NCBI RefSeq assembly: GCF_024704365.1
Contig: NZ_JAJDFY010000001.1
Location: forward strand, 2,399,001-2,463,000
Direction: 5' to 3'
Length of the DNA stretch: 64,000 nucleotides
Origin: Thermomonas sp. S9
GTDB lineage: Bacteria > Pseudomonadota > Gammaproteobacteria > Xanthomonadales > Xanthomonadaceae
This document shows positions 9,084-22,497 of this stretch, in pieces (the stretch's first letter is position 1; each line of letters begins with the position of its first letter). The position numbers and the translations under genes are program-made. The notes beneath the pieces were generated by a model. That model did no database searches. It was not told the origin of the DNA and saw only the letters and a program-made list of their open reading frames with translations.

Positions 9084-9581
9084 TTACTCCTTCGCCTGCG
9101 CCCGGCCGCCCCGCAGGCCGGCCAGGGCCAGGCCGATCGCACCGCACACCACCGCGCTGTCGGCCACGTTGAATGCCGGCCAGTAGTGCTGGCCGACGTG
9201 CCACTGGATGAAATCCACCACGTGGCCATGCACGAAGCGGTCGATCACGTTGCCCAGCGCGCCGCCGATCACCAGCGCCAGCGGCAGCGCCTGCTTCCAG
9301 TCCGCACGCGGCAACCGCGCGAGCATCCATGCCATCAGCGCGCTGATCGCCAGCGCCAGCCCCACGAAGAAATACTTCTGCCAGCCGCCGGCATCGGCCA
9401 GGAAGCTGAAGGCCGCGCCGGTGTTGTAGGTGCGGTACCAGTTCCAGAACCCGTCGATCACCGGCACCGCGGTGTATTCGGGCAGCGTCTTCAGCACCCA
9501 GGCCTTCGACCACTGGTCCAGCACCAGCACCAGTGCGGAGACGCCCAGCCATGGCAGCGCGGTCGGCTTCATCCCGGCCAT
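9084..9581 (-). CDS. lspA: Lipoprotein signal peptidase (signal peptidase II)
   Basis: 165 aa with four membrane helices. The two catalytic aspartates are in [11 protein letters not shown] and [21 protein letters not shown] is the family signature. It cleaves prolipoproteins before the lipidated Cys. ATG 9581 overlaps the ileS stop (TGATG); an alternative ATG at 9572 would drop three residues. The 3' end is 9 bp before ispH. Confidence 0.93.
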   Translation of the reverse strand: MAGMKPTALPWLGVSALVLVLDQWSKAWVLKTLPEYTAVPVIDGFWNWYRTYNTGAAFSFLADAGGWQKYFFVGLALAISALMAWMLARLPRADWKQALPLALVIGGALGNVIDRFVHGHVVDFIQWHVGQHYWPAFNVADSAVVCGAIGLALAGLRGGRAQAKE

Positions 9582-12433
9582 CAGAAGTACACCCGGGTTT
9601 CGCCAGCGCCGTCCACGTTCTCGACGCAGCGGCCACACAGCAGCGGATGCGCGGCATGCGCGCCCACGTCCTCGCGGTGGTGCCAGCAGCGCACGCATTT
9701 TGGTTTAGATGTGGCGCGCGCCGACACCGCGATGGCGGCGGCCGCCTCCGCGTCCGGCACCACCGCGACATCGCCGCTGATGAAGAAGAAACGCAGCTCA
9801 TCGACCAGCGGCGCCAGCCAGTTCTGGTCGGCCACCCCGCAGCGCAGGGCGATCTCCGCCTCCAGCGCCGCGCCGATCTCGCCGGCGGCACGCATCGGCT
9901 CCAGCGCCTTGGCCACCTGCTCGCGCAGCGCCAGCAGCGCCTCCATGTCGCGCGCCGAGAGCGCGGCATCCTCCGGCAGCGGGGCCAGGCCGTCGTACCA
10001 GGTTTCCAGCAGGACGTTGCCGGCGCGCGCGCCGGGCAGGTGGCCCCACATCTCGTCGGCGGTGAAGCTCAGCACCGGTGCGATCCAGCGCACGAAGGCC
10101 TCGGCGATGCGGTACATCGCGCTCTGCGCGCTGCGGCGGCCGGGCGAATCCTCCTGCATGGTGTACAGGCGATCCTTGGTGACATCCAGATACAACGAGC
10201 CAAGATCTACGCTGCAGAAATTCATCAGCGCCTGTACCACCGCGGCGAAGTCGTATTCGGCATAGGCGCGCGCGATCTGCTCCTGCACCTGCCAGGCGCG
10301 ATGCACGATCCAGCGATCGAGCGCCACCATGCCATCCAGCGGCCGCAGATGGCGCGCCGGATCGAAGCCGTGCAGGTTGCCGAGCAGGAAGCGCGCGGTG
10401 TTGCGGATGCGGCGGTAGGCGTCGGCGTTGCGCTTGAGGATCTCCTGCGACAGCGTCATCTCGTTGCTGTAGTCGGCGCTGGCGATCCACAGGCGCAGGA
10501 TGTCCGCGCCCAGGGTCTTCATGATCTCCTGCGGCTCGATCCCGTTGCCCAGCGACTTCGACATCTTGCGGCCGTGCGCGTCCACGGTGAAGCCGTGGGT
10601 GAGGCACTGCCGGTAGGGCGCGGCCTTGTCGATCGCAACGCCAGTGAGCAGGCTGCTCTGGAACCAGCCGCGGTGCTGGTCGGAGCCTTCGATGTAGAGG
10701 TCGGCCGGCTTGCCCAGCCCGCGCGCGACCAGCACCGCCTCGTGGGTGATGCCGGAATCGAACCACACGTCGAGGATGTCGGTGATCTTCTCGTAATCGC
10801 CCGCCTCCTCGCCCAGCAGCGCGGCCGGCTCCAGCGCATACCAGGCGTCGATCCCGGCCTGCTCCACGCGCTCGGCCACCTGCCGCATCAGCTCCACGCT
10901 GCGCGGGTGGATCGCGCCGGTCTGGCGGTGCACGAACAGCGCGATCGGCACGCCCCAGGTGCGCTGGCGCGAGATGGTCCAGTCCGGGCGCCCTTCCACC
11001 ATGCCCGCGATCCGCGCCTGGCCCCAGGTGGGGTACCACTGCACGGTCTCGATCGCGGCCAGCGCGTCGCGGCGCAGGTGCGCCTGCTCCATCGAGATGA
11101 ACCACTGCGGAGTGGCGCGGAAGGCGATCGGCGTCTTGTGCCGCCAGCAATGCGGGTAGCTGTGGGTCAGCCTGGCGAAGGCCAGCAGGCGGCCGCTATC
11201 GCGCAGCGCCTCCACCAGCAGGTCGTTGGCCTTCCATACGTGGACGCCGGCCAACACCGTTTCGCCGGCGGGCGCGGTGCCCGGCAGGTACACGCCGCGG
11301 CCGTCCACCGGATTGAGCGTGGCGGCGTCGTATTGCTCGACCAGGCCGTACTTCTGCGACACCGCGAAGTCTTCCTGGCCGTGGCCGGGCGCGGTATGCA
11401 CGGCGCCGGTGCCCTCCTCGGCGCTGACGTGGTCGCCGAGCAGCACCGGGATGTCGCGGTTCGGATAGAACGGATGCGCGAACCGCAGGCCTTCCAGCGC
11501 CTCGCCGCGCGCGCGGCCGCGCACGAAGACCTCGGCCACGCCGTAGCGCTGCAGCGCCTTCTCGGCCAGCGCCTCGGCCAGCACCAGCCAGCGGCGGGTG
11601 CCGTCGGCGCTCGCCGGGCCTTCCACCAGCACGTAGTCCAGCTCCGGACCCAGCGCGATCGCCAGCGAGGCCGGCAAGGTCCACGGCGTGGTGGTCCAGA
11701 TCGGGAGGGCCACCTCCACGCCTTCCGGCAGCTCGCAGCCGAAGACGCGGCTGACCTGCTGTGGGTTGCGCGCGGCGTAGGCCACGTCGATCGCGGGCGA
11801 GACCTTGTCGTGGTATTCGATCTCGGCCTCGGCCAGCGCGCTGCCGCAGTCGAAGCACCAGTACACCGGCTTCACCCCGCGCAGCAGGTGGCCGTTCTCC
11901 ACCACCTTGGCCAGCGCACGGATCTCGTCGGCCTCGAACTTGAAATCGAGGGTGCGGTAGGGGTTGTCCCAGTCGCCGAGCACGCCCAGGCGCTTGAAGT
12001 CGCGGCGCTGCACCTCGATCTGCTCGCTGGCGTATTCGCGGCACTTCTGGCGAAACTCGGTGGCGTCCAGCTTGGTGCCGACCTTGCCCCATTTCTTCTC
12101 GACGGCGATCTCGATCGGCAGGCCGTGGCAGTCCCAGCCCGGGATATAGGGCGCATCGAACCCTGCCAGTGTCTTCGATTTGACGATGATGTCCTTGAGG
12201 ATCTTGTTGACCGCATGGCCGAGGTGGATGGCCCCGTTCGCGTACGGCGGACCGTCGTGCAGCACGAAGCGCGGGCGTCCCGCGGCCACCTTGCGGATCT
12301 GCGCGTACAGGCCTTCGGCCTCCCAGCGCGCCAGGATCTCCGGCTCGCGCCTGGGCAGGTCGCCGCGCATCGGAAAATCGGTTTCCGGCAGCAGGATGGT
12401 GGCCTTGTAGGGGTTTTCGGTCTTGTCGGTCAC
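9581..12433 (-). CDS. ileS: Isoleucyl-tRNA synthetase
   Basis: 950 aa, a class I aminoacyl-tRNA synthetase. HIGH motif: [13 protein letters not shown] near residue 60. [16 protein letters not shown]. The CP1 editing domain ([13 protein letters not shown]) lies between. The C-terminal zinc finger is CVRCWHHRE...CGRCVENV. The GTG start at 12433 ([13 protein letters not shown]) overlaps the ribF stop in a GTGA arrangement and matches where family members begin; upstream open frame is not conserved. Confidence 0.96.
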   Translation of the reverse strand: MTDKTENPYKATILLPETDFPMRGDLPRREPEILARWEAEGLYAQIRKVAAGRPRFVLHDGPPYANGAIHLGHAVNKILKDIIVKSKTLAGFDAPYIPGWDCHGLPIEIAVEKKWGKVGTKLDATEFRQKCREYASEQIEVQRRDFKRLGVLGDWDNPYRTLDFKFEADEIRALAKVVENGHLLRGVKPVYWCFDCGSALAEAEIEYHDKVSPAIDVAYAARNPQQVSRVFGCELPEGVEVALPIWTTTPWTLPASLAIALGPELDYVLVEGPASADGTRRWLVLAEALAEKALQRYGVAEVFVRGRARGEALEGLRFAHPFYPNRDIPVLLGDHVSAEEGTGAVHTAPGHGQEDFAVSQKYGLVEQYDAATLNPVDGRGVYLPGTAPAGETVLAGVHVWKANDLLVEALRDSGRLLAFARLTHSYPHCWRHKTPIAFRATPQWFISMEQAHLRRDALAAIETVQWYPTWGQARIAGMVEGRPDWTISRQRTWGVPIALFVHRQTGAIHPRSVELMRQVAERVEQAGIDAWYALEPAALLGEEAGDYEKITDILDVWFDSGITHEAVLVARGLGKPADLYIEGSDQHRGWFQSSLLTGVAIDKAAPYRQCLTHGFTVDAHGRKMSKSLGNGIEPQEIMKTLGADILRLWIASADYSNEMTLSQEILKRNADAYRRIRNTARFLLGNLHGFDPARHLRPLDGMVALDRWIVHRAWQVQEQIARAYAEYDFAAVVQALMNFCSVDLGSLYLDVTKDRLYTMQEDSPGRRSAQSAMYRIAEAFVRWIAPVLSFTADEMWGHLPGARAGNVLLETWYDGLAPLPEDAALSARDMEALLALREQVAKALEPMRAAGEIGAALEAEIALRCGVADQNWLAPLVDELRFFFISGDVAVVPDAEAAAAIAVSARATSKPKCVRCWHHREDVGAHAAHPLLCGRCVENVDGAGETRVYF

Positions 12434-13458
12434 GCTGACGCCTGTGTGGTCGGGACTGGGGTGGGGGAATCCGCATGCGGGCGTGCGGTCGCCTGTCCGG
12501 GGCCGGACCCGGCGAGGATCGCACGCGCGCGGGCCTCGTCGCGCTGCATCTGTGCCACCAGCGCGGGCAGGTCCGGGAATTTTTCCTCGTCGCGCAGGTG
12601 GGCGACGAACTCGACCTCGATCCGCTGCCCGTACAGGCTGCCTTCGAAATCGAACAGATGCGCTTCCAGCAGCGGCTCCACACCATCGACCGTGGGGCGG
12701 GTGCCGAAGCTGGCGACCGCCGGCCATGGCGCCGCCCCGACCCCGTGCACCCAGGTCGCATACACCCCGCGCAGCGCCGGCACCTTGCCGCCGTAGCGCA
12801 GGTTGGCGGTGGGGTAGCCGAGGGTGCGGCCAAGCTGGCGCCCGCGCACCACCCGCCCGGCAACCGCATACGGACGGCCCAGCAGGCGCGCGGCCTGCGC
12901 GAAGTCGCCTGCCGCCAGCGCGGCGCGGATGCGGGTGCTCGATACCCGCTCGCCGTCCAGCTGGACCGGCTCGATCTGCTGCGCGGTGAATCCAAGGCTT
13001 GCGCCCATCGCCTGCAGCAGCGCGAGGTCACCGGCGCGGCCCTGGCCGAAGCGGAACGCCGGGCCGACCCAGACCTCGCGCGCACCCAACTGCGCGGCCA
13101 GCACCGTGCGCGCGAACTCCGCGGCCGGCATCGCCGCCAGGCGCGCATCGAAGCGCAGCAGACCCACGCCATCGCAGCCCAGCGCCCACAGGCCTTCGGC
13201 CTTGGCCCGCGGCAGCATCAGCCGCGGCGGCGGGGCCGCACGCGCAACGCGCGCAAAGAACTCGCGCGGCAGTGGCTCGAATCCCAGCGCCACCGCTGGC
13301 ACGCCCAGCACACGCGCACGCGCGACCGCGCGGCCCACCAGCGCGCGATGGCCGAGGTGGAGGCCGTCGAAGGCGCCGATGCAGACCACGCTGCCCTGCG
13401 GGCACAGCGCCCGCCCGTGCCCCGCGGCGGGGCCGGCATCGCGGAAGAAGAAGCTCAT
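12430..13458 (-). CDS. ribF: Bifunctional riboflavin kinase/FMN adenylyltransferase
   Basis: 342 aa. The N-terminal FMN adenylyltransferase domain carries [14 protein letters not shown] (residues ~27-40) and [14 protein letters not shown]. The C-terminal flavokinase domain carries [11 protein letters not shown] and [10 protein letters not shown]. Converts riboflavin to FMN and FAD. Followed by ileS with a 4-bp overlap; preceded by murJ 63 bp upstream. No FMN riboswitch fold was seen before it. Confidence 0.94.
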   Translation of the reverse strand: MSFFFRDAGPAAGHGRALCPQGSVVCIGAFDGLHLGHRALVGRAVARARVLGVPAVALGFEPLPREFFARVARAAPPPRLMLPRAKAEGLWALGCDGVGLLRFDARLAAMPAAEFARTVLAAQLGAREVWVGPAFRFGQGRAGDLALLQAMGASLGFTAQQIEPVQLDGERVSSTRIRAALAAGDFAQAARLLGRPYAVAGRVVRGRQLGRTLGYPTANLRYGGKVPALRGVYATWVHGVGAAPWPAVASFGTRPTVDGVEPLLEAHLFDFEGSLYGQRIEVEFVAHLRDEEKFPDLPALVAQMQRDEARARAILAGSGPGQATARPHADSPTPVPTTQASA

Positions 13459-13521
13459 GGCAGGCCCGCAGTATAGCGGCGGCGGGCGGCGCGATGCCCG
13501 CCGGCGCGCGCGTTCAGGCGT

Positions 13522-15156
13522 TCAGTGCTGTTCGCGGAAATCACGCACCCGGAACCCCAGCGCCAGCATCGCCAGCGCGTACACCCCGGCTCCGCCGCCG
13601 ACCAGCAGCGCCAGCCAGCCCAGGCGCAGCCACTTGTCCACCGCGGTGAAGTCCGGCGCCAGCTGCAGCCCGGCCAGCAGCGCCGCAGCCATCGCCGCGT
13701 TCGCCAGCGCCAGCCGCAGCAGGTAGCGGCCCCAACCCGGCTGCAGGTCGAACACGTTGGCCTTGCGCAGCCAGCGCCACAGCAGCAAGAGGTTCAGATA
13801 GCTGGACAGGGCGGAGGCGATGCCGAGTGCGAAATGCAGGCCCGGCACCCGCGCCAGGGTCGCCATCACCCCGCCGGTCTTGGCCGCCTCCGGCACCCAC
13901 AGCCAGTACATCAGGGCCAGGATGCCCACGTTGAACGCCATGTTGGCGACCATCGCCACCAGCCCCGCACGCACCGGGGTGCGGGTGTCCTGGCGCGCGT
14001 AGAACGCCGGCAGCACCGTCTTCACCAGCGCGAACGCCGGCAGCCCGAAGCTGAGGCCGAACACCGACAGCGCGGTCATGCGCGCCGCCTCGGCGGTGAA
14101 CCTGCCGTACTGGAAGATGGTGGACACCAGCGGCAGCGCCAGCAGCATCAACCCCAGCATCGCCGGCAGGATGATCGCCAGGGTGGTGCGCAGGCCCCAG
14201 TCCAGCGACTTCGAGAACCCCGCGCGGTCGGTGTTGACATGGTGGCGCGCCAGGGTCGGCAGGATCACCGTGCCCAGCGCGATCCCGAACACGCCCAGCG
14301 GGAACTCCAGGAAGCGGTCGGCGGTGGACAGCCAGCTCTGCGAGCCGTGCACCAGCATCGCCGCGATGAAGGTGTCGAACAGCAGGTTGACCTGCGCCAC
14401 CGACGAGCCCAGCAGGGTCGGCACCATCAGCCGCACCACCTTGCGCACGTCCGGGTGGCGCCAGCCCCAGCGCGGCAGCGCCAGCAGGTCCAGCCGCGCC
14501 AGCGCCGGCAGCAGGAACAGCAGCTGCAGCACGCCAGCGGCCAGGATCGCCCAGCCCATCGCCATGATCGGGGGATGCGCCAGGCGCGAACCCCACAGCG
14601 CGCCGGCGATCATGCACAGGTTGAGGATGATCGGCACGAACGCCGGCAGGCCGAAACGGTGGTAGCTGTTCAGCGCGCCGCCGGCCAGCGCGGTCAGCGA
14701 GACGAACAGCAGGAACGGGAAGGTCAGCCGCAGCAGGTCGGCGATCAGCGCATTCTGGCCGGGGGCCGGGTCGGCCTGGGTGAACACGTCGGCCAGTTGC
14801 GGCGCCAGCAGCATGCCCAGTGCGGTCACCACCAGCAGCACTCCGCCCAGGGTGCCGGCCGCGCGCGCCACCAGCGCCTTGAGGTCGGCGTGCGGGCGGG
14901 TTTCCTTGACCTCGGTGAACACCGGCACGAACGCGGTGGAGAACGAGCCTTCCGCGAACAGCCGGCGCATGAAGTTGGGGATCCGGAACGCCACCCAGAA
15001 CGCATCGGTCATCCAGGTGGCGCCGAAGGTGGCATTGAACACCTGGTCGCGCACCAGCCCGAACACCCGGCTGAGCATGGTCATGCCACCGAACGACAGC
15101 ACTCCGCGCGCCATGCTGCGGTGCCGCGCCCCGCCCTGTCCGCCGCCCGCGCTCAC
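13522..15156 (-). CDS. murJ: Lipid II flippase MurJ (MviN)
   Basis: About 544 aa from GTG 15156, with 14 predicted membrane helices of the MOP superfamily. MTMLSRVFGLVRDQVF, WVAFRIPNFMRRLFAEGSFS and FVPVFTEVKE are MurJ hallmarks. It exports lipid II for peptidoglycan synthesis. The start is uncertain: an ATG at 15114 (MARGVLSF) would give 530 aa, while an ATG at 15201 would run into the rpsT promoter, so it is less likely. Divergent from rpsT. Confidence 0.93.
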   Translation of the reverse strand: MSAGGGQGGARHRSMARGVLSFGGMTMLSRVFGLVRDQVFNATFGATWMTDAFWVAFRIPNFMRRLFAEGSFSTAFVPVFTEVKETRPHADLKALVARAAGTLGGVLLVVTALGMLLAPQLADVFTQADPAPGQNALIADLLRLTFPFLLFVSLTALAGGALNSYHRFGLPAFVPIILNLCMIAGALWGSRLAHPPIMAMGWAILAAGVLQLLFLLPALARLDLLALPRWGWRHPDVRKVVRLMVPTLLGSSVAQVNLLFDTFIAAMLVHGSQSWLSTADRFLEFPLGVFGIALGTVILPTLARHHVNTDRAGFSKSLDWGLRTTLAIILPAMLGLMLLALPLVSTIFQYGRFTAEAARMTALSVFGLSFGLPAFALVKTVLPAFYARQDTRTPVRAGLVAMVANMAFNVGILALMYWLWVPEAAKTGGVMATLARVPGLHFALGIASALSSYLNLLLLWRWLRKANVFDLQPGWGRYLLRLALANAAMAAALLAGLQLAPDFTAVDKWLRLGWLALLVGGGAGVYALAMLALGFRVRDFREQH

Positions 15157-15192
15157 GCCGGCACCGCCGTCTGGCGCGCGCGGCCGCGCAGG

Positions 15193-15221
15193 TTGACCCA
15201 AGCCATTGAATCATCCATAAT
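15193..15221 (+). promoter_or_regulatory. Sigma-70 promoter for rpsT
   Basis: TTGACC (15193-15198), a 17-bp spacer and CATAAT (15216-15221) give a strong match. It lies ~90 bp upstream of the rpsT start and ends before the divergent murJ coding region if murJ starts at 15156. Confidence 0.8.
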
Positions 15222-15311
15222 TGGCGGTCTTTCCGAACCCCTCGCTTGCCGGCCATTGTGCCAGCCGGCGAACCCCGCAGCCAAAACTCCAGACTTCCCA
15301 GGATTTTCCCC

Positions 15312-15581
15312 GTGGCCAACATCAAGTCCGCCAAGAAGCGCGCCAAGCAGACCGTCGTGCGCAATGCCCGCAACGTGGCCCAGCGCTCGCAGCTGCGCAC
15401 CGCCGTCAAGAAGGTGATCAAGGCGATCGACGCCAACGACGCCTCCGCCGCCCGCGAGGCCTTTGCCGTGGCCCAGCCGCTGCTGGACCGCTTCGCCGCC
15501 CGCGGCCTGATCCACAAGAACAAGGCTGCCCGCCACAAGGCCCGCCTGACCGCGCGTATCAAGGCGCTGCAGGCCGCCTGA
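15312..15581 (+). CDS. rpsT: 30S ribosomal protein S20
   Basis: 89 aa from a GTG at 15312 ([13 protein letters not shown]), the conserved S20 N-terminus. Highly basic, helical, with [12 protein letters not shown] near the C-terminus. The non-ATG start is typical; in E. coli rpsT uses UUG and weak initiation aids autoregulation, so the same may hold here. Single-gene unit with its own promoter and terminator. Confidence 0.96.
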   Translation: MANIKSAKKRAKQTVVRNARNVAQRSQLRTAVKKVIKAIDANDASAAREAFAVAQPLLDRFAARGLIHKNKAARHKARLTARIKALQAA

Positions 15582-15603
15582 GGCCGCATCCGCGGATTCG
15601 GCG

Positions 15604-15629
15604 AAAACCCCCGCGCAAGCGGGGTTTTT
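15604..15629 (+). terminator. Bidirectional terminator between rpsT and obgE
   Basis: AAAACCCCCGC, loop GCAA, GCGGGGTTTTT. The symmetric A/T flanks allow it to end both rpsT (plus strand) and obgE (minus strand), whose stop is at 15658. Confidence 0.9.
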
Positions 15630-15657
15630 CATGCCCGTTTCCCGGGCCGGGCGACGC

Positions 15658-16863
<1,206 letters not shown>

Positions 16864-17126
16864 TTACTGGGCGGCGCTGACGATGCTGACCGTGCGGCGC
16901 TTCTTCGGGCCCTTGGTGGAGAACTCCACGGTGCCATCGACCAGCGCGAACAGGGTGTGGTCGCGGCCGAGGCCCACGCCGGTGCCCGGGTGGAACTGGG
17001 TGCCGCGCTGGCGGACGATGATGTTGCCGGCTTCGACGGCCTGGCCGCCGTACAGCTTCACGCCCAGGTACTTCGGTTCGAGTCGCGGCCGTTGCGGGTC
17101 GAACCACCAGCCTTTTTGTGTGCCAT
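16864..17126 (-). pseudogene. rpmA: 50S ribosomal protein L27, one-base deletion in the assembly
   Basis: ATG 17126 opens [17 protein letters not shown], exactly L27. The frame is then lost at about 17075, where TCGAACCGAAG should be TCGAACCCGAAG. One added C gives [12 protein letters not shown] and a complete 87-aa L27 ending [11 protein letters not shown]27 lies at the peptidyl-transferase centre and single-copy loss would be severely deleterious, so this is best read as a sequence error. Located 12 bp after rplU, same operon. Confidence 0.92.
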
Positions 17127-17138
17127 GACTGCGTCTCC

Positions 17139-17456
17139 TTACTTGCTGCCGCCGGCGATGCCGGTGATCTGGATTTCGGTGTAGTGCTGCCGGTGGCCCA
17201 TCTGCTTGCGATGGTGCTTGCGGCGGCGGAACTTGACGATGCGCACCTTGTCGGCGCGGCCGTGGCCGACGACCTTCGCGGTGACGGAAGCGCCCTTCAG
17301 CGCGTCGCCCAGCTTGATGCCGTCGGCGTCGCCCAGCATCAGGACGTTGTCCAGGGTGATCTCGCTGCCGGCTTCGGCTTCGAGCTTCTCGACGCGGAGC
17401 GTTTCGCCCTGCATCACGCGGTATTGCTTACCGCCGGTGACCAGTACTGCGTACAT
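17139..17456 (-). CDS. rplU: 50S ribosomal protein L21
   Basis: 105 aa ([20 protein letters not shown]...). The C-terminal [21 protein letters not shown] is the rRNA-binding L21 signature. First gene of rplU-rpmA(-obgE), with a sigma-70 promoter 91 bp upstream and a stable hairpin in the leader. Confidence 0.97.
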   Translation of the reverse strand: MYAVLVTGGKQYRVMQGETLRVEKLEAEAGSEITLDNVLMLGDADGIKLGDALKGASVTAKVVGHGRADKVRIVKFRRRKHHRKQMGHRQHYTEIQITGIAGGSK

Positions 17457-17490
17457 GTTGGAGTCTCTCGGTTCTGTCGTTCTTCTAGGC

Positions 17491-17516
17491 GCCCCGCCAC
17501 GTCACGGCGGCGGGGC
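17491..17516 (-). promoter_or_regulatory. GC hairpin in the rplU 5' leader
   Basis: GCCCCGCC (17491-17498) pairs with GGCGGGGC (17509-17516), lying between the rplU promoter and start codon. It has no T-run, so it is not a classical terminator; a leader element for L21 feedback control is conceivable but unproven. Confidence 0.4.
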
Positions 17517-17546
17517 CTGCCGCCATCGTGGGCGGACAGGAGCGGA

Positions 17547-17576
17547 ATTGTAGGGGATTCAGCGGGTTAGGGTCAA
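17547..17576 (-). promoter_or_regulatory. Sigma-70 promoter for rplU-rpmA
   Basis: On the minus strand TTGACC, 18-bp spacer, TACAAT (17552-17547). It is the only strong promoter match in the 330-bp interval between rplU and the divergent uvrA. The remaining 210 bp before uvrA (17577-17786) show no gene or obvious motif to me. Confidence 0.75.
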
Positions 17577-17786
17577 CCCGCCCACCGGCCGGGCGGAATG
17601 CGGCCCCTCCGGGCGCCCCGCCCGACGGCGGCGCGCTGCATCCGGACGGCCCCATCGCCCGTCTCATCCCGGGCGACGCACGACACCGAAACTGGCAATC
17701 CCGCGATTTGCCCCCGAATCGCCCGCTCGCTACGCTTCCCGATTGGCCGGCGCATGCCGGCCTCCCCCACCCGGCAGGACATCCCG

Positions 17787-20717
<2,931 letters not shown>

Positions 20718-20721
<4 letters not shown>

Positions 20722-21131
20722 CTGCACCGCACGCCCCATTCCGCACCCCGGTCACGCTGCGCTGGAGCGACCTGGATGCCCTCAACCACGTCAACAACGC
20801 GCGCTACCTGACCTTCCTGGAGCAGGCGCGCATCGAGTGGCTGCAAGGCATCGGCGACGCCTGGGTCAGCGACGAGGCCGGGCCGGTGGTCGCCTCCGCC
20901 ACCCTCAACTTCAAGGCGCCGATCACCTACCCAGCGGATATTTTCGTGGAACTGTTCGCGGAGAAGCTGGGCACCAGCAGCGTGGTGATCGGCCACCGCA
21001 TCGTCGCGGCAGATGGCACGCTGCACTGTGACGGCCAGGTCGTGGTGGTATGGATCGACCGCCGCAGCGGGCGCCCCACGCCGCTGCCGGACGGCGTGCG
21101 CCGCGCCGCCGAGACCCTGCTTCCGGCCTGA
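20718..21131 (+). CDS. Acyl-CoA thioesterase, 4-hydroxybenzoyl-CoA thioesterase-like hotdog fold
   Basis: 137 aa. The signature [20 protein letters not shown] (residues ~15-34) holds the catalytic Asp of the 4HBT/YbgC hotdog group. [10 protein letters not shown] and [16 protein letters not shown] follow the family. It probably hydrolyses acyl-CoA; the substrate cannot be told. ATGA overlap with uvrA implies co-transcription. Confidence 0.87.
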
Positions 21132-21170
21132 CCGCCCGCGGCCCTTCCCGCCCACCGACGGAGCACCGCC

Positions 21171-21927
21171 ATGTCCCTGATCACCACCCGCGTCCACGGC
21201 GACATCCACGAACTGCAGCTGGCGCGGCCGCCGGTCAACGCGCTGGATCCGGCGCTGTGCCTGGCGCTGGCGCACGCGCTGGAACACGCGCTGACGCAGG
21301 GCACGCGCGGAATCGTGCTGGCGGGCGGACCCAAGGTGTTCTCGGCCGGGCTGGACGTGCCCTATCTGCTGTCGCTGGGCGACGACCAGGACGCCCTGCT
21401 GCAGGCCTGGTCGGCGTTCTTCCGTGCACGCGCGCGCTGGCCGCCTGCCCGGTGCCGGTGGCGGCGGCGATGGCCGGCCATGCCCCGGCCGGTGGCTGCG
21501 TGCTGGCGCTGTGCTGCGACTACCGGGTGCTGGCCGACGGCCCCTACCGGATCGGCCTGAACGAAACCCAGGTCGGCCTGGTCGCGCCGGAAGGCATCCA
21601 GGCCCTGCTGGCGCGCGTGGTCGGCGCACACCGCGCCGAACGCCTGCTGGTGGAGGGCACGATGCCGGAGGCGCGCGAGGCGCTGCGGATCGGGCTGGTG
21701 GACGAACTTGCCGACATCGACGACGTTTCCGCGCGTGCGCGCGCCTGGCTGGAGCCGTTGCTGCAATTACCACCGATGCCGATGCGCGAGACCCGCGCGA
21801 TCGCCCGCCGCGACGTGGTGGCGGCACTGGCGCCGGAGCGCATCGACCTGGAGCGATTCGTCGAACAGTGGAGCCACCCGACACCCAGGCCGCACTGCGC
21901 GCGATGCTGGCGCGGATCGGCAAGTGA
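21171..21927 (+). pseudogene. Enoyl-CoA hydratase/isomerase family protein, two frame breaks
   Basis: The N-terminal part (MSLITTRVHGDIHELQLARP, PKVFSAGLDVPYL) and C-terminal part (AAMAGHAPAGGCVLALCCDYRVLADG, GLNETQVGLVAPEG) are one crotonase-fold protein of ~250 aa. Break 1 lies in a (GC)n tract near 21428-21437, and dropping one GC unit restores FRARALAACPVPV. Break 2 near 21870 needs one added C to give WSHPDTQAALRAMLARIGK. Unlike other frameshifted genes here it abuts an IS3 remnant, so true decay is possible, although the rest is well conserved. It resembles the 3,2-enoyl-CoA isomerase branch more than hydratases. Confidence 0.78.
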
Positions 21928-21980
21928 TCGCTGTGATCCGGCCCAAAGCCGGAGCGCATCAAGCACGAGGCGCAGTGCTG

Positions 21981-22118
21981 GGCCACAGGCGTCTGCTGGG
22001 GCCGATCGGGGACATCCCGCCGGCGGAAGCAGAAGCCGTTTACTATCAGCAGCAGCGTGAACTCGCCATGGCGGCGTGACTCACGCCAACGAGTCTCCGG
22101 GATTCCCTGGGCGGTTCA
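21981..22118 (+). mobile_element. IS3-family (IS407-like) right-end remnant
   Basis: A 32-residue piece (GHRRLLGPIGDIPPAEAEA...YYQQQRELAMAA) is the C-terminus of an IS3-family OrfB transposase, stopping at 22079. It is followed by AGTCTCCGGGATTCCCTGGGCGGTTCA (quoted here for location only as 22092-22118), the usual terminal-repeat style of the IS407 group, ending ...CGGTTCA. The rest of the element, including the DDE core and left end, is gone. The terminal repeat abuts the RHS fragment directly, so the element once inserted into that gene. Confidence 0.75.
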
Positions 22119-22441
22119 GCCACAGCCCCGATTCGGCATCGTAGTACTGCCCCGGGAACCCCAGGTTCAGCCCGCCGAAGGTGTCGCGCGTCACGCGGCG
22201 GCCAAATGCGCTATTCGCCGCCTTCCACACCCCCTGCTGGCCGGCATCGGTGACCAGCTGCGGTCTCCCCAGGTGGTCATTGTGCAGGTAATAGAGCTGA
22301 TCATTGCGAACCAGGGCGATGGGCTCGCTGCCGCTATAGACGTAGCTGGTCCACACGCCGTCGGTGTATTCCGCCAGCAGCCGGTTGAAGCCGGCATACA
22401 CATACCGACTCTGGTGGCTGGCGTTGCGCTTGCCCATCCGC
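22081..22441 (-). pseudogene. RHS-repeat core, 3' fragment, capped by the IS3 end
   Basis: On the minus strand this reads RYVYAGFNRLLAEYTDG, YYLHNDHLGRPQLVTD, ending GFPGQYYDAESGLW, the conserved RHS-associated core. After 'GLW' the reading runs into the IS3 terminal repeat and stops as LNRPGNPGDSLA, so the variable C-terminal tip is lost. Upstream it is interrupted at 22441 by the IS256 element. It was part of an RHS/YD-repeat protein (contact-dependent or T6SS-type effector family); no toxin tip remains. Confidence 0.85.
22434..22441. repeat. Target-site duplication, left copy
   Basis: CCATCCGC, identical to 23878-23885. Joining the flanks across one copy restores the RHS reading frame exactly. 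Confidence 0.9.
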
Positions 22442-22497
22442 GAGGGTGTCAGGATTTTTGTGTGAGGGGCCTACCATGACGATGTTCAGGAGCCCCC

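Noticed and set aside
8490..10265. A 591-codon plus-strand open frame opposite ispH, lspA and ileS
   Set aside because: Antisense shadow spanning three convincing genes.
9533..12796. A 1,087-codon open frame on the plus strand opposite ileS
   Set aside because: It is a GC-driven shadow of ileS: His/Arg/Ala-rich, no domain, and the minus-strand frame encodes a complete IleRS with HIGH and KMSKS motifs.
12430..13520. FMN riboswitch before ribF, or cobalamin riboswitch before the adenosyltransferase (56780)
   Set aside because: The leader before ribF is only 63 bp and lacks the conserved FMN-aptamer boxes; the adenosyltransferase overlaps the preceding gene and has no leader.
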